Origin: Ciborinia camelliae
Taxonomy: Eukaryota > Ascomycota > Leotiomycetes > Helotiales > Sclerotiniaceae
Length of the DNA: 64,000 nucleotides
Reading direction: 5' to 3'
Assembly (NCBI GenBank): GCA_025890175.1
Contig: JANPYM010000012.1
Span: 1,652,677 to 1,716,676 of the forward strand
Shown here one piece after another: positions 26,201 to 36,608 of the stretch. The translations under genes and the position numbers were made by a program. The number at the start of each line of letters is the position of its first letter. Position 1 is the stretch's first letter. The notes under the pieces are model-generated. The model was not told the origin of the DNA and made no database searches. It worked only from the letters and a program-made list of their open reading frames with translations.

Positions 26201-28112
26201 AACGAGAGTACAGGCAGTACCCACCTGCCGACGATGGGAACGATCACAAAATGGGATTGCATTATGCTCGTATGGATAACAGAAATAAGGACGGTACCAT
26301 CAAAGCCACAGCCCAGGGCTTGTCTCACAATTCTATCTTTGCTGTGGTCTGGAAACACGTACTTATCATGACAATTGACCCCCATCCAGAGGTCCAGCGC
26401 AATGCAACTATCATCGTGGATTGTGTCCATTCATCACTTCTTCAATCGCCTGTTGGGGTCGCAGCACGCAGTCTGTTTGATGATATAAGTCGACTTTCGG
26501 CGAAACCAAAGGCATCGAAACAACAAACATCCGAGCAGAGACCTAGTACACCAACGCGGCAAGATGCTTTTTCAAGTACACAATCTAGCCAGCAAGGCTT
26601 GCTTAAAAGGACAGCTAGTTACCTATTCACGTTGCCTTCTTTACCTTTCGGTGGCTCTACTGGTGAAGTTACTCCACCCGACTCAACTGGAAGATCTGGC
26701 TTGAAGTCACCAGGCCTCCAGCGGAATTCCCTGCCGATGCGATCACGTCTTCCGCCAGACTTTAATTCCCCACCGGAACAAAACGATATAGCATCGACCC
26801 CAGGCACATATCATGTAGCAAATGAGCCAACCTCAGGCGGCTTCCAAACTCGAAAGCTATCGGAAACGCCGGCCATACCATTGGAAAGTAGTTTCTTAGA
26901 ATGGTCGATTGAATATTTCCGTGAACCACAAATGAAACCAAACGAGGCCGAAGAACCTGGCAGCACTGATTACAACGAACGACTCTGGCGAAGATCGAGG
27001 AATGAAGCAATACTACGGGATACTCAACCTCAAAAAGAAATTGCCGGCAATGGAAAGTGGACGCATGCGACCGGATTCTTTAACAACTCTAGCCAACCAT
27101 CAAAGATGACTCTCCATCAATTCGAAGATCACCTGGCAGTGTCTGATGATCGAGATACAATTTGTGTGTGGGACTGGAAGAAACAAGACCGCCTAAGTCG
27201 ATTTTCCAATGGCAACCCTGAAGGCTCAAGAATTAGTGATCTCCAATTTATAAATGAAGATGACCAAGCTTTCTTACTTACAGGTTCTTCGGATGGTGTT
27301 ATTCGGATTTATAGGAACTATGACTCCGATAAAAAGATAGAGGTTGCTTCGGCATGGAGAGCTCTAACTCACCTTGTCCCAAGTAATGTGAATTCTGGAA
27401 TGGTATTCGATTGGCAGCAGGTGACTGGCAAACTTTTGGTGGCCGGTGATGTGAAGGTTATTAGAGTGTGGGCTGCGGCGCCAGAGCTCTGTGTTGTAGA
27501 TATCAACGCGCGATCGGGTTCTTGCGTCACTTCATTAACTTCGGATCAGATGACAGGAAACGTTTTCGTGGCCGGTTTCGGTGATGGAGCCATCCGAGTG
27601 TTCGATGCTCGAAATAAGCCACAAGAAGCTATGGTTAAGAAATGGAAAGACGAATCTGACAGAGTATGGATCAAGAGTGTGCACATGCAACGAGGTGGGC
27701 AAAGAGAGCTTCTCTCCGCTAGTCGCAACGGCAAAGTTAAACTTTGGGATATTCGGATGGACAAACCACTACGAACCATCCAGGCTACAAAGGAAACTTT
27801 ACGTACCGCAAGCACTCATGAACATCTTCCAGTATTTGCCGTGTAAGTGTTATTTCCATTCTACTCCTCGAATATTACTAATTTATCTCTAGTGGCACTG
27901 GAAATCATACAGTAAAGGTTTTCAACTTTGATGGTAGGGAACTCTCTCGTGTAGAGCCATATTCTAGTTTCTTACACCAAGCTCGTCAATCCCCAATTTC
28001 AGCTACGGCTTTCCATCCTCATAGAATGATGTTGGCTTGTGCCGCCAGGGGTGACAATCACATAAACCTCTTTTCATGTGCGGAACGGAGGGTGCCATCG
28101 ACGGAGTATTGA
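23221..28112 (+). CDS. KOG1: KOG1/Raptor, TORC1 scaffold subunit
   Basis: Scaffold that presents substrates to TOR kinase in the nutrient-sensing TORC1 complex. Deduced exons are 23221-23778, 24190-27842 and 27893-28112, 1476 residues in total. After a disordered N-terminus, the raptor N-terminal caspase-like domain is clear: residues from about 187 contain WYMYFTDKRHET, LQDWRMKDRLKTVS and CLNIGVEPPD, then HYNGHGVPKP near residue 312 and FVWDCSDSGN. A HEAT-like region (ARM-type helices, about 600-900) is followed by a Ser/Pro-rich linker and C-terminal WD40 repeats (VSDDRDTICVWDW, LTGSSDGVIRIY, VAGFGDGAIRVFDAR, ASRNGKVKLWDIR). The last exon completes the propeller. The first intron would be 411 bp and is open in frame for its last 354 bp, which is odd. 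Identity is secure; the exon 1/2 junction is less so. Confidence 0.95.
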
Positions 28113-28782
28113 TCTGATGTATGGGGAGGGGCAGATTCGTTTAATGAAAGGATAAGGTAGAACGCGTCCTTATTGATTTTCATATTGCTCGGCGTACTGG
28201 GAGTTGGGGGTAAACACGAGTTGAGATGCATTAACAGCGTTTCATGAATCAACGGATAGTTCAAGGGTTTGAGGGTTTCATCTCTCCATAGGAAGAGCTA
28301 AGGGTTAATATTGACCCGGGCGTTTAGGGGGTTATATCATGGACTGGTTCGAATTTAATTGGCATGCATTTTTTTTTCAGCATGGATTGGGTTTTGGTTC
28401 GCCTTGGAACTTGCATACACCTGGCTGGATGGATGGATTGATGTGGCTAGATTGGAGATTGGAGATTGGGGATTGGGGAGAGGGCGAAGGAGAGACTGGC
28501 CTCCTTCTTCTCACTTCTTAGGTAATGATTAATAGTGGTCGACTTCTGTATGTATGTATGTATGTATGTAGAACTCTCTAGCATTCTTTTCTTCCATTCA
28601 CATATTATCTTCTAGTTGCGTTTTTGACCGGGGGTTGATGGGATTTGATTTGATTTGATGTGATGTGATGTGACGGACGTGATTTTAAGGAGAGGGGAGG
28701 AGAGGGCTGATTTATTGCTTGTTGCTTGATATGATTACATAATATGAGATGGTGGTTTATTGGGGTGAGTAGGGTGGATTAT

Positions 28783-28890
28783 GGGGAGGAGTGAGGGGAG
28801 GAGTGAGGGGAGGAGTGAGGGGAGGAGTGAGGGGAGGAGTGAGGGGAGGAGTGAGGGGAGGAGTGAGGGGAGGAGTGAGGGGAGGAGTTA
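28783..28890. repeat. 12-bp minisatellite (GGGGAGGAGTGA), 9 units
   Basis: Nine copies of GGGGAGGAGTGA lie in tandem, the last ending TTA. The unit is a multiple of three, so both strands stay open (Arg-Gly-Gly-Val or Leu-Thr-Pro-Pro repeats), but there is no sign of a gene. The strand asymmetry (G-rich plus strand, with runs of four Gs) might allow G-quadruplex formation. Confidence 0.9.
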
Positions 28891-29348
28891 GGAAGAGGAA
28901 GGGGAGAGTAGAAGAAGTAGGGAGTGAAAGGAAACCTATGTATCGGGAGGATGAATGGGGTAGTTCAAGAGGGGCGGAGACGCAAAAGTTGACATTGAGT
29001 GTAAAACCTTTACATAGAAAAATAATTGAATGAAAAATACTGTGCATTCACTAAACTTTGGAGATGGAAGAAGTATTTATATCAAAACTCACTTCCAAAA
29101 CTTTGATATAGGATCTGGTTCAGCCTCATAAAAATAGACCATTGTTCTAAACTGCCGTTGTCGTTGCAACCAAGATTAACGAGAAGAAAGTATATCAGAT
29201 GTCTAATTGGTACGGTAGAACCGTAACATAGATACCTTACTAATTCAATTCTGCTAGTGTGATAGTCTGCTACAGCCATGGCAACCAGTCATGTGATATG
29301 ATAGCTCTATACGGCTCCGCTCTGCCGTTTTTGGCTACTACCTCTGTC

Positions 29349-29355
29349 TATATAA
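29349..29355 (+). promoter_or_regulatory. TATA box candidate for gene A
   Basis: TATATAA followed by GGACC lies about 150 bp before the gene A start codon. It is the best core-promoter match in this interval. Confidence 0.45.
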
Positions 29356-29507
29356 GGACCTTTCTTCTACATCTCATCCACCATTTTCATCGTCGGTTTT
29401 TACCTTCAAATAACAAAGGTTGTTTTTCAAAAAGACAACTTCGACTTACAAGTTTCTGGAGTTCATCTCTATCGCATCGACTTCTACATCTTTGATCCGA
29501 TATCAAG

Positions 29508-31066
29508 ATGGAGCGACATGATCAAGCACCAGAATACCTGACTGGGGAGTTGGTCGACATCGAACGAAAGAAGGCCAGGGAACAACATATCAAGCAACTC
29601 CTCGAAGACGCAAAATCAACCCATATCCCAGAACAAATATTCCTCAGACCACTACATAAGGACCCAGCTCAACACCTCGAGCTTCTCTCCGTCTTCCTCT
29701 TGTTCCGCACGCGTTTCTCGGCTCTCCCAACTCACGAGCAGAATATGTACACGTGGGGATCTTCGCAAGTTCCTCTGTTTGCCATCTTTGACAAAGACTT
29801 TGTGTCACGTCGTTGCGATGAATTCGGGATCGCCCTGGACAGGGTACAGCTTCTTGTTGATAAGCTGTGGGTGGAGAAGGTATTTGCGTCGACATCATTC
29901 TGGATGAGAGATTTGCGGGTGTATACAGATGAGGATTTTGGGAGCGATAGATTTAGGAAGGCAGTTGGACTACCAGTTCGCAAGGGAGAACAGCACAATG
30001 AAGTTGAAGAACAAATGAGCGTGGAAGACGAGCTCAAAGAGCGAGAACGCAATGTTCAAGAACTAAAACGACTAGTAGAAAAAGAAGTTGGACTACAGGG
30101 AGGTCGCCCTCCGAATCGTATATCTGGATCTGGACCTGTATCTAGACCTAGATCTAGACCTGGACCTGGACCTGGACCTGAAGTTGTCCCTGTTGGCGGT
30201 CGCAGCAAGCCTCCTACGAAGGATCGTTTGTTGACTATTACTTCTGCTACTTCTGCCCATGGAGGCAAGAAAAATATCTATAATCCATCCCTCCTCCGCC
30301 GACCAAAGAACGCAATTCCAAATCCAAAATACTCTCAATCTACACGCGATGATTTGGGGTTTGGGTCTAGATATCCAGCTGTCTTAGTTGGTAAACCAGA
30401 TAATACCAATAGTCGTTCGCCGACGATTACTTCTGATGCATCTCGTGTTCAGCAATCGACGAGGACCAATACTCAATCACTTTCATACCGACAAAAAACC
30501 TCAGTCGCCCCGAATCCCCATTCGGCAAACCCAATACAAAACACTTTTGGGGCTGGTTCTGAAGCTACATCTACTAGTAGTAATACACCAGAAACTATGA
30601 ATAGTCCTTTGTTGGCTGTCGCCTCAGATGCATCTTTCGTTGGAGATCCGATGGATGTCGATATTCCATTGCTCATACACCGTCTATCCTCTATTAAGTT
30701 CGGTTCCTGTCCTGTTACACCAGAGTCTCGAGTTTCTCAAAAGAGAAAGAGGCTGGATCTTGAAGACGCTTCTCTAGTCGTTGGATTTCCTCATAAGAGA
30801 AAGAGGACGGTTCTTGAAGACGCCGCTCTAGTCTTTAGAGTTTCTCACAAGAGAAAGATATCGGATATTGAAGACGCCACCATTGTCTTTAGACTTCCTC
30901 CTAAGAGAAAGAGATGGGACCTTGAAGACGCCACTCCAGTTGTTCTTGCACAAGCGATGGCAGAACGGTTTGAGCAATTAGGCATTTGTGAGTTTTAGAA
31001 CATCGGTATCTTGGGTAAAAGATGTTATACTAATGATTCATAGCGTCAAATCTAGGAGAGATATAG
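29508..31066 (+). CDS. Family A protein: 'LHKDP...VGLP' domain plus KRK-rich repeats
   Basis: Not a family I recognise. The uninterrupted frame runs to 30998 (496 residues). A GTGAGT donor at 30988, a TACTAAT branch site and a TAG acceptor at 31043 suggest a 56-bp intron and a short last exon ending at 31066. Residues 1-40 are charged and helical. Residues 41-156 form a domain shared with the genes at 36609 and 49573: LHKDPAQHLELLSVF, FRTRFSAL, LDRVQLLVDKLWVEKVF and FRKAVGLP. A low-complexity linker follows, with an Arg/Pro/Gly run at about residues 204-225. Residues 411-482 are four tandem 18-residue repeats, each with KRK(R/I) and (L/I)EDA, which could act as nuclear-localisation signals. 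The role is unknown; a nuclear location is an inference from the basic repeats. Confidence 0.8.
30738..30953 (+). repeat. 54-bp coding repeat, 4 units (18-aa KRKR...EDA repeat)
   Basis: Four in-frame 54-bp units at the 3' end of gene A each encode xKRK(R/I)xx(L/I)EDA followed by a short hydrophobic stretch (LVVGFP, LVFRVS, IVFRLP and PVVLAQ). The units differ at many silent and replacement positions but keep KRK and EDA. Confidence 0.92.
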
Positions 31067-33553
31067 GCGACGGATAAAGCCTTCTCAGCCCTCACCGTCC
31101 GGGAAGCGAAGAATCATCCTTTCGGTAAATGGGCCGGCCTACTGTAGAATTGGTTATCTAGAATGGGATGGGTGGAAAGTTTGGGAATAGGTTTATGGGG
31201 GGAAAACTTTAGGTGTATTAAATTTGGGTAAAGGGGACGACATATATGCGGGAAATCGGGAGGTATGAACATCAATAGTGTTGTGCGGGGGGTTAGTTCC
31301 ATGTTGAGTGTGCGAAGTTTAAGGCTAGCGTTATTAAATTAAAAAATTTTCAACCCCGATGTGAAGTTATACAGATTATATTGAAGCTAAGACGTGAAGC
31401 AGTTGACATTGTACTTTATTGGTGGCGTGCGCTGATGCAGTTGGGTTCTTATTAGTAATATCCAAGATAAAAAGAAAATCCCTCAGTAATTAATTCACTC
31501 ACCGTGTAAAAATACTCCAACTTTTCCCGCCAGCTTCCTGTCCCTCCTCGCCCTGCAGAATTCATGTCAGGTCGTGTTACCTCCATCTTCTCGTTCCATG
31601 GTCATTTATTTCTTCCCGAATTATGCGTCTCGTCCTAAAAATACACCATGGTATCTGTTAAAAAAAGCGTAACCTGAGCTGCATCTTACCGAGATGTAGT
31701 TCACACACTTACCGGCGCTACTTTGATGAATACTTAGGGATAGAAATTTCTCCACCTCGTCCTTAACATGTAGCAACGATCTGGATATAAGGTTGGCGTC
31801 ACAATGATACATCCCATATAGCATGCAGAGCAATCATATAAAGTATTTCAAAGCACGACGGGGAACAGCAAAAGAAAAGGTTTCCTTGTCTATAGAAAGT
31901 AATCGTGGGTGGACTACACCCACGATTATACAGAAATTGTACAAAAGGAGTAAAAGAGGTCCGTGCCTGGGGCACTACATGTACCCCGCTCTGGACATAT
32001 GCACGCATACCAAAAGAATACCCTCTCTGCAAAATTCGATATCAAATTAATTGATCAATATTTTGAGCTGAAATTTAAACTTAGCTGTTCGATGGCTTCT
32101 GTTTCATTGGAAATCCGGATTTTATTATATTCAAAAGAGTTTTGATGTAGTTGCGGAGTATTAGAATATATATGTTTTTCTGTCGTTTTTTTATTTGGAG
32201 CATGTGTGATATGTAAGTAGTGGAGGAGGGTTAATCCTTTCGATAAATGCTCAGTCAGAGATTCAACTTGAATTAGAGATCTATTCATCAATTCAATTAA
32301 TGATCCAATATTACGAGATGAGAGGAGAGGAGACGGCAGATGTTGTGCATAGCGCGGCGCCATATTCATATGAACATGCCGCATTTATCCTTAATTGATA
32401 TCATGCATGTGTACTCGTTTGCCATATTGCATCTTGCATTAATTAATTAACTCCATCTTTGGCCCAGTGGGTGCACAAGATCCAAGCTAAGTATGAGAGC
32501 CGATTGGTTGTAATTCACAGCCAGCCACTCAAACTAATTCTGTATGGGGGATGGTATCATCTAACCTATAACGTTATTCCAGTCAGCCATAAATCGAAAG
32601 CTGCATACTTCTCCGCGCAATAATAGCACGAGGCTGGACTTTTACAACATTAGCTTAACCAGCAAAATTGCTTTGGGTTGAGAATTTGTTGGAAATTCAA
32701 TAATACGTATCATTCAATGGATTTACGTAGCTTTATCTCCCCCAACCGTCCAATAGTAACGTCACAAGGATCCCTACAATAACTGTACACAATAACTGTA
32801 CCCGAAGAAAGTTATCCAGCTCCGGCGGCGTTTCAGGGTGTTTTGTTATTGTGACCTCTTTAATCCATTCGCAATGTTTCCTTCGCCTACAACGCCATCT
32901 CTTCACAAATACAAGTATAACAACCGAAATATTCCAGGAGATTTCTGCCCCGTGTGTCACGAAGGTTATTGCCGAGATATTGTGGAGGTACTAGGTGGTG
33001 GTGGTGTAGATGGTTAAGTAATACCACTCCGTTCCATGGGCAAAAAGACTCCTGGCTGTCACTCTACTATTTACAAATCGCCAAAAACAAACACATGTTT
33101 CCTACCATAGACTTAGTTCTCAATTTAATCATTTAAATTGCCTCCAAGATGTGGTTTGCCAGCCAGCCTAAGCAAGCCAGTGGATACATAGAATTAGCTG
33201 AGCGCTTGCTGGCCAAGACTCTGCAATTTTGTAAGGCTGAAAAATGATTTTCCTCCCATTAAAGATTTTAGATTGTTAATTCAAAATACATCTATATGGT
33301 ACCTAATAGCCATGCTTAACCCTATTCCTAGAAGGTACATACGCTATAGTATTATATCCCTGGCAGCATCCATCTCCATGAAACATGTGTAGTTACTAAT
33401 ACAAGCTGTGTAATCTGACCAGCATATCTAAAGTTTAGTATTACATATATATATAGAGGACCTCTTCCTTACGATCTATAGTCACGGAGCATATCAAAAA
33501 CGGGCTCAATAACTTTCATCAAACTTCTACGTGCTTCACAGAATCCAACGTTA
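31067..33553. other. 2.5-kb intergenic region, no supported gene
   Basis: ORFs of at most 109 codons lie on both strands without splice partners or recognisable motifs. Base composition is moderately AT-rich. The end contains the probable ornithine decarboxylase promoter. Confidence 0.55.
33445..33455 (+). promoter_or_regulatory. TATA box candidate for ornithine decarboxylase
   Basis: The sequence ATATATATATA is followed by GAGGACCTC about 100 bp upstream of the start codon. No ATG lies between it and the start, so a short leader without upstream ORFs is likely. Confidence 0.4.
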
Positions 33554-35070
33554 ATGAGAATAAACCGATTATATTCGAGAATGTCAGACTCAGTTACCAA
33601 TAACTGCAAAGGAGCATTCCAGTCAGCAGAAAAGTTATTGTACGATACCATCAATCAACGTATTGCTCATATAGAGCAGTTTCCACAGAAACTTGGTTTC
33701 AACGATTCTTTCTTTGTTGCAGATATAGAGGAAATTCGACGTCAACACAACCTTTGGGTATCTCATCTGCCTTATATCCGGCCATTCTATGGTGAGATGA
33801 AGCCCAGCCTTTCGTTTGTTCTCCAAAACTAATTGGAAATGACAGCCGTTAAATGCAATACTGACACAGTCTTACTGCAAATGCTTATACAGCTCGGCAT
33901 TGGCTTTGACTGTGCATCCGTGGAGGAAATGCATACCGTCCTGTCGTTGGGCGCTCATCCCAGCAGCATTATCTTTGCAAATCCATGTAAGGCAGCTGAT
34001 GCTCTTGCTTTTGCCTACAAGATTGGCATTAGAATGACAACTTTCGACAATCTCGACGAGCTTGACACCATAAAAAAGTACATGCCTGACGGGCAATTAC
34101 TGCTCAGGATTTATGCAAACGATAGCAGTGCTCTTATTTCACTGGGGGATAAATACGGTGCCCCACTTGACTCAGTTCACGAGCTTCTTGTACGCGCAAG
34201 AGAGCTGGGCATGGATGTTGTGGGAACTAGTTTTCATATTGGTGACTGAGCCTCCCGATGGAAACAACCGGCTTTTATAAGGCTAATAATTTTCAAGGAT
34301 CTGGTGCTTCGGATCCTGACGCCTTTCGAAAAGCCGTTACTCATTCCAAATTAGCCTGGGACATTGCACAATCTTTGGGGTTTTCCCTGCGGATTGTCGA
34401 TATTGGAGGCGGATTTCAGTCCACAGGGACTGCATTTGGTCCTATGGCAGCAGCTGTGTCCAGAGCAATATCTGAGGCATCATTTCCGGAGAAAACAGCA
34501 TTCATTGCAGAACCCGGTCGTTTCTATGCGCGCAGCATATTTACACTTGTTTGCCGGATCATATCACGTCGAGTATCAACCGAAACGGGCTCTTCTAAAC
34601 CACTAGAAATGTTATACCAAAATGATGGCATATATGGAAACTTCATGAACGGGCTTACTGAAAAGGAAGAGTATACACCAACCTTAATTCGGAGTAGAAT
34701 CAATGGTAACCTAACACGCAAGACTGGGGATCATGCATACAAGATCTGGGGACCGACATGCGACAGCACCGATTGTGTCAGTCGTAGAGCCACCTTTCCC
34801 TGTGAGGTAAAAATTGGCGATTTCCTGGTATACAGAAACATGGGCGGTAAGGGCTCCAACAAGCATGCTCTTCTTTATGGTATGCTGACTAGCAGTGCAG
34901 CATATACTTCAGCTACAGCGACATGTTTCAACGGATTCTCCAGTCAGAAAGCTACTATCTACATCTGTAGCAGTTCTGATAATTACGCCCAAGTTGAAGA
35001 CTGTAGTAGTGAAAAGAAAGATTGCACAGAAATAGCGAGGGCGTTCAAAAGTCTTACTGTCCAGGTGTAA
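33554..35070 (+). CDS. SPE1: Ornithine decarboxylase (PLP fold III), divergent copy
   Basis: Converts ornithine to putrescine, the entry step to polyamines, in the cytosol with pyridoxal phosphate. The gene looks broken by in-frame stops, but four exons restore one frame: 33554-33791, 33846-34241, 34298-34846 and 34901-35070 (450 residues, the usual length). The introns are 54, 56 and 54 bp with CTAAT, CTAAT and CTGAC branch sites. Key motifs survive: FYAVKCN across the first junction (PLP lysine), FDCAS, FANPCKA, TFDN.DEL, HIGSGASDPDAF across the second, DIGGGF, AEPGRFY, WGPTCDSTDC (catalytic Cys) and NMGAYTSAT..FNGF across the third. The sequence is divergent from typical ascomycete enzymes (for example a Lys/Ser-rich C-terminus), so this may be a second copy or a related amino-acid decarboxylase. 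It lies between family genes A and B. Confidence 0.87.
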
Positions 35071-36608
35071 TTCTTCATGACGATATTACTTCACTAGTGT
35101 GTTTGTCCCTCGCCAAAAATAGCGATTATTCCCACCTTTTATTTCCCAACCGCTTCTTGTCTTTCGAAAAAGTTTTGTGCAATACGCAGTAATGACTCCA
35201 ATGATTATTTCCAACACTCCAGGTTATGTTATGTTAGCTGAGACTTTTCTAGCTGGAATAAATCAAGAATTAATACATTCCATTTTGTCTCGAACATTCT
35301 GAAACTTTCCATGGCCGTATTGAATTGAGTAAAAAAATGTGTCTAGTTTTATTTCAACTTGATGTTTGAATCTTTATGAGCGGGGGAATTAGACCAATAG
35401 AGAAATGGTCGATTAAGCTTTGTAGTGGATGGTAGGTACTAGACTATAGTCTGAGGATTTGAAAAGGCAGAAGAGGGAGAGGGAAAGAAGGATAAAATAT
35501 CGAGAAAAAGAAAGAAGCGAGGAAAGTGAAGGTGATGAGGGAGCGCAGAAGTGTTAGGCAGATAGGTCTAGAACAAGTTTTGAGACAAAGGTTATGAGCT
35601 TCTGCTCAGATGACCTAGTGAGAGGAGCAGAAAAGGCCTGTTTAAAGGAATGCCCTGCCACAGGATAGAGTGGAATCATAGGGCAAGTAGGGAGGTTTTC
35701 GGGCCAAGGATATTGCATTGAGGAGCGTAAAATCTATGAATAAGGATGAGCTCTAATATGAAAAGCGCCGGCTAGTTGTAGTTAGGCATGGCACCCCCTA
35801 TTACGAATTTCCTAAAACCCATAATTTCAACAATATCTGATTTTCAATAATAGAACAGAGAAGTTCTATTCAAACAAACTAAGCCGCGATGACTGGATAG
35901 CTAATTTCCAGTGATGAAATTACGTACTTCTATTTAGATACACGAATATCCAACTCAAGCTAAAATAAGCTAAAATAAACCGAAGTGAACTAAAATGAAC
36001 TACGTTCGAAAAAAAGAGTTACGGTCGCCCACGTATCCATTAGATTCAGCAGGAAAACAAAATCACACGACTTACCCTCTTTTGCATCCCATGGAGAATT
36101 TACCTGATTCTGGCTTGGTATTCAAGTAGGGTATACTGAACGAGGCTTTCTCTTAAAAGAATATGGGTCTATACTGGCAGGAAAGGCAGAAAGAACTAGT
36201 CGTAGATCAGCCTCGCCAAAACGAGGCTACAGCTACCTACTTTACTGTAGAAGAGAGGTCGATTTCCGCGTTACACTTTTATATGCATCATATCAGGAAG
36301 AGTGAATGATTAGTGGTGGTAGAAAAGGTAGAAGAGGCCAATTCGAGCCATGTCTCGCGAGGATGAAGCTATAGCCCATTCACTGCCGTAGCAGGAATAT
36401 TATTTCGTTACGTTCCGCCGTTTTTCGCCCCAAGAAGAATGAATGAATAAATAACAATTTTAATTTGCGACCTAGCGCTACCGCCTATTTTTTAAATACC
36501 CATCAATCTAGTTCCTTTCCCCGAAAATTCCTTCTTCATACAATTTCCTTTCTGAAACTTCCTTCCTCTTTTCCTACCTTTTTCGTTTATTTATTGTAGA
36601 ACAACAAA
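35071..36608. other. Intergenic region between ODC and gene B
   Basis: No gene is supported. Around 35958-36002 an imperfect run of CTAAAATAAA-like units occurs. Pyrimidine-rich sequence at about 36505-36600 directly precedes the gene B start and resembles a fungal core promoter and leader. Confidence 0.6.

Larger units (their letters stand above)
28113..29507. other. Intergenic region between KOG1 and gene A
   Basis: Contains the KOG1 3' end, a TATG run (about 28549-28570), a TTGAT/GTGAT run (about 28648-28675), the 12-bp minisatellite listed separately and the gene A promoter. No gene is supported. Confidence 0.6.

Noticed and set aside
33554..35070. Ornithine decarboxylase pseudogene
   Set aside because: Apparent in-frame stops all fall inside three short introns with good signals; splicing gives full length with intact motifs.
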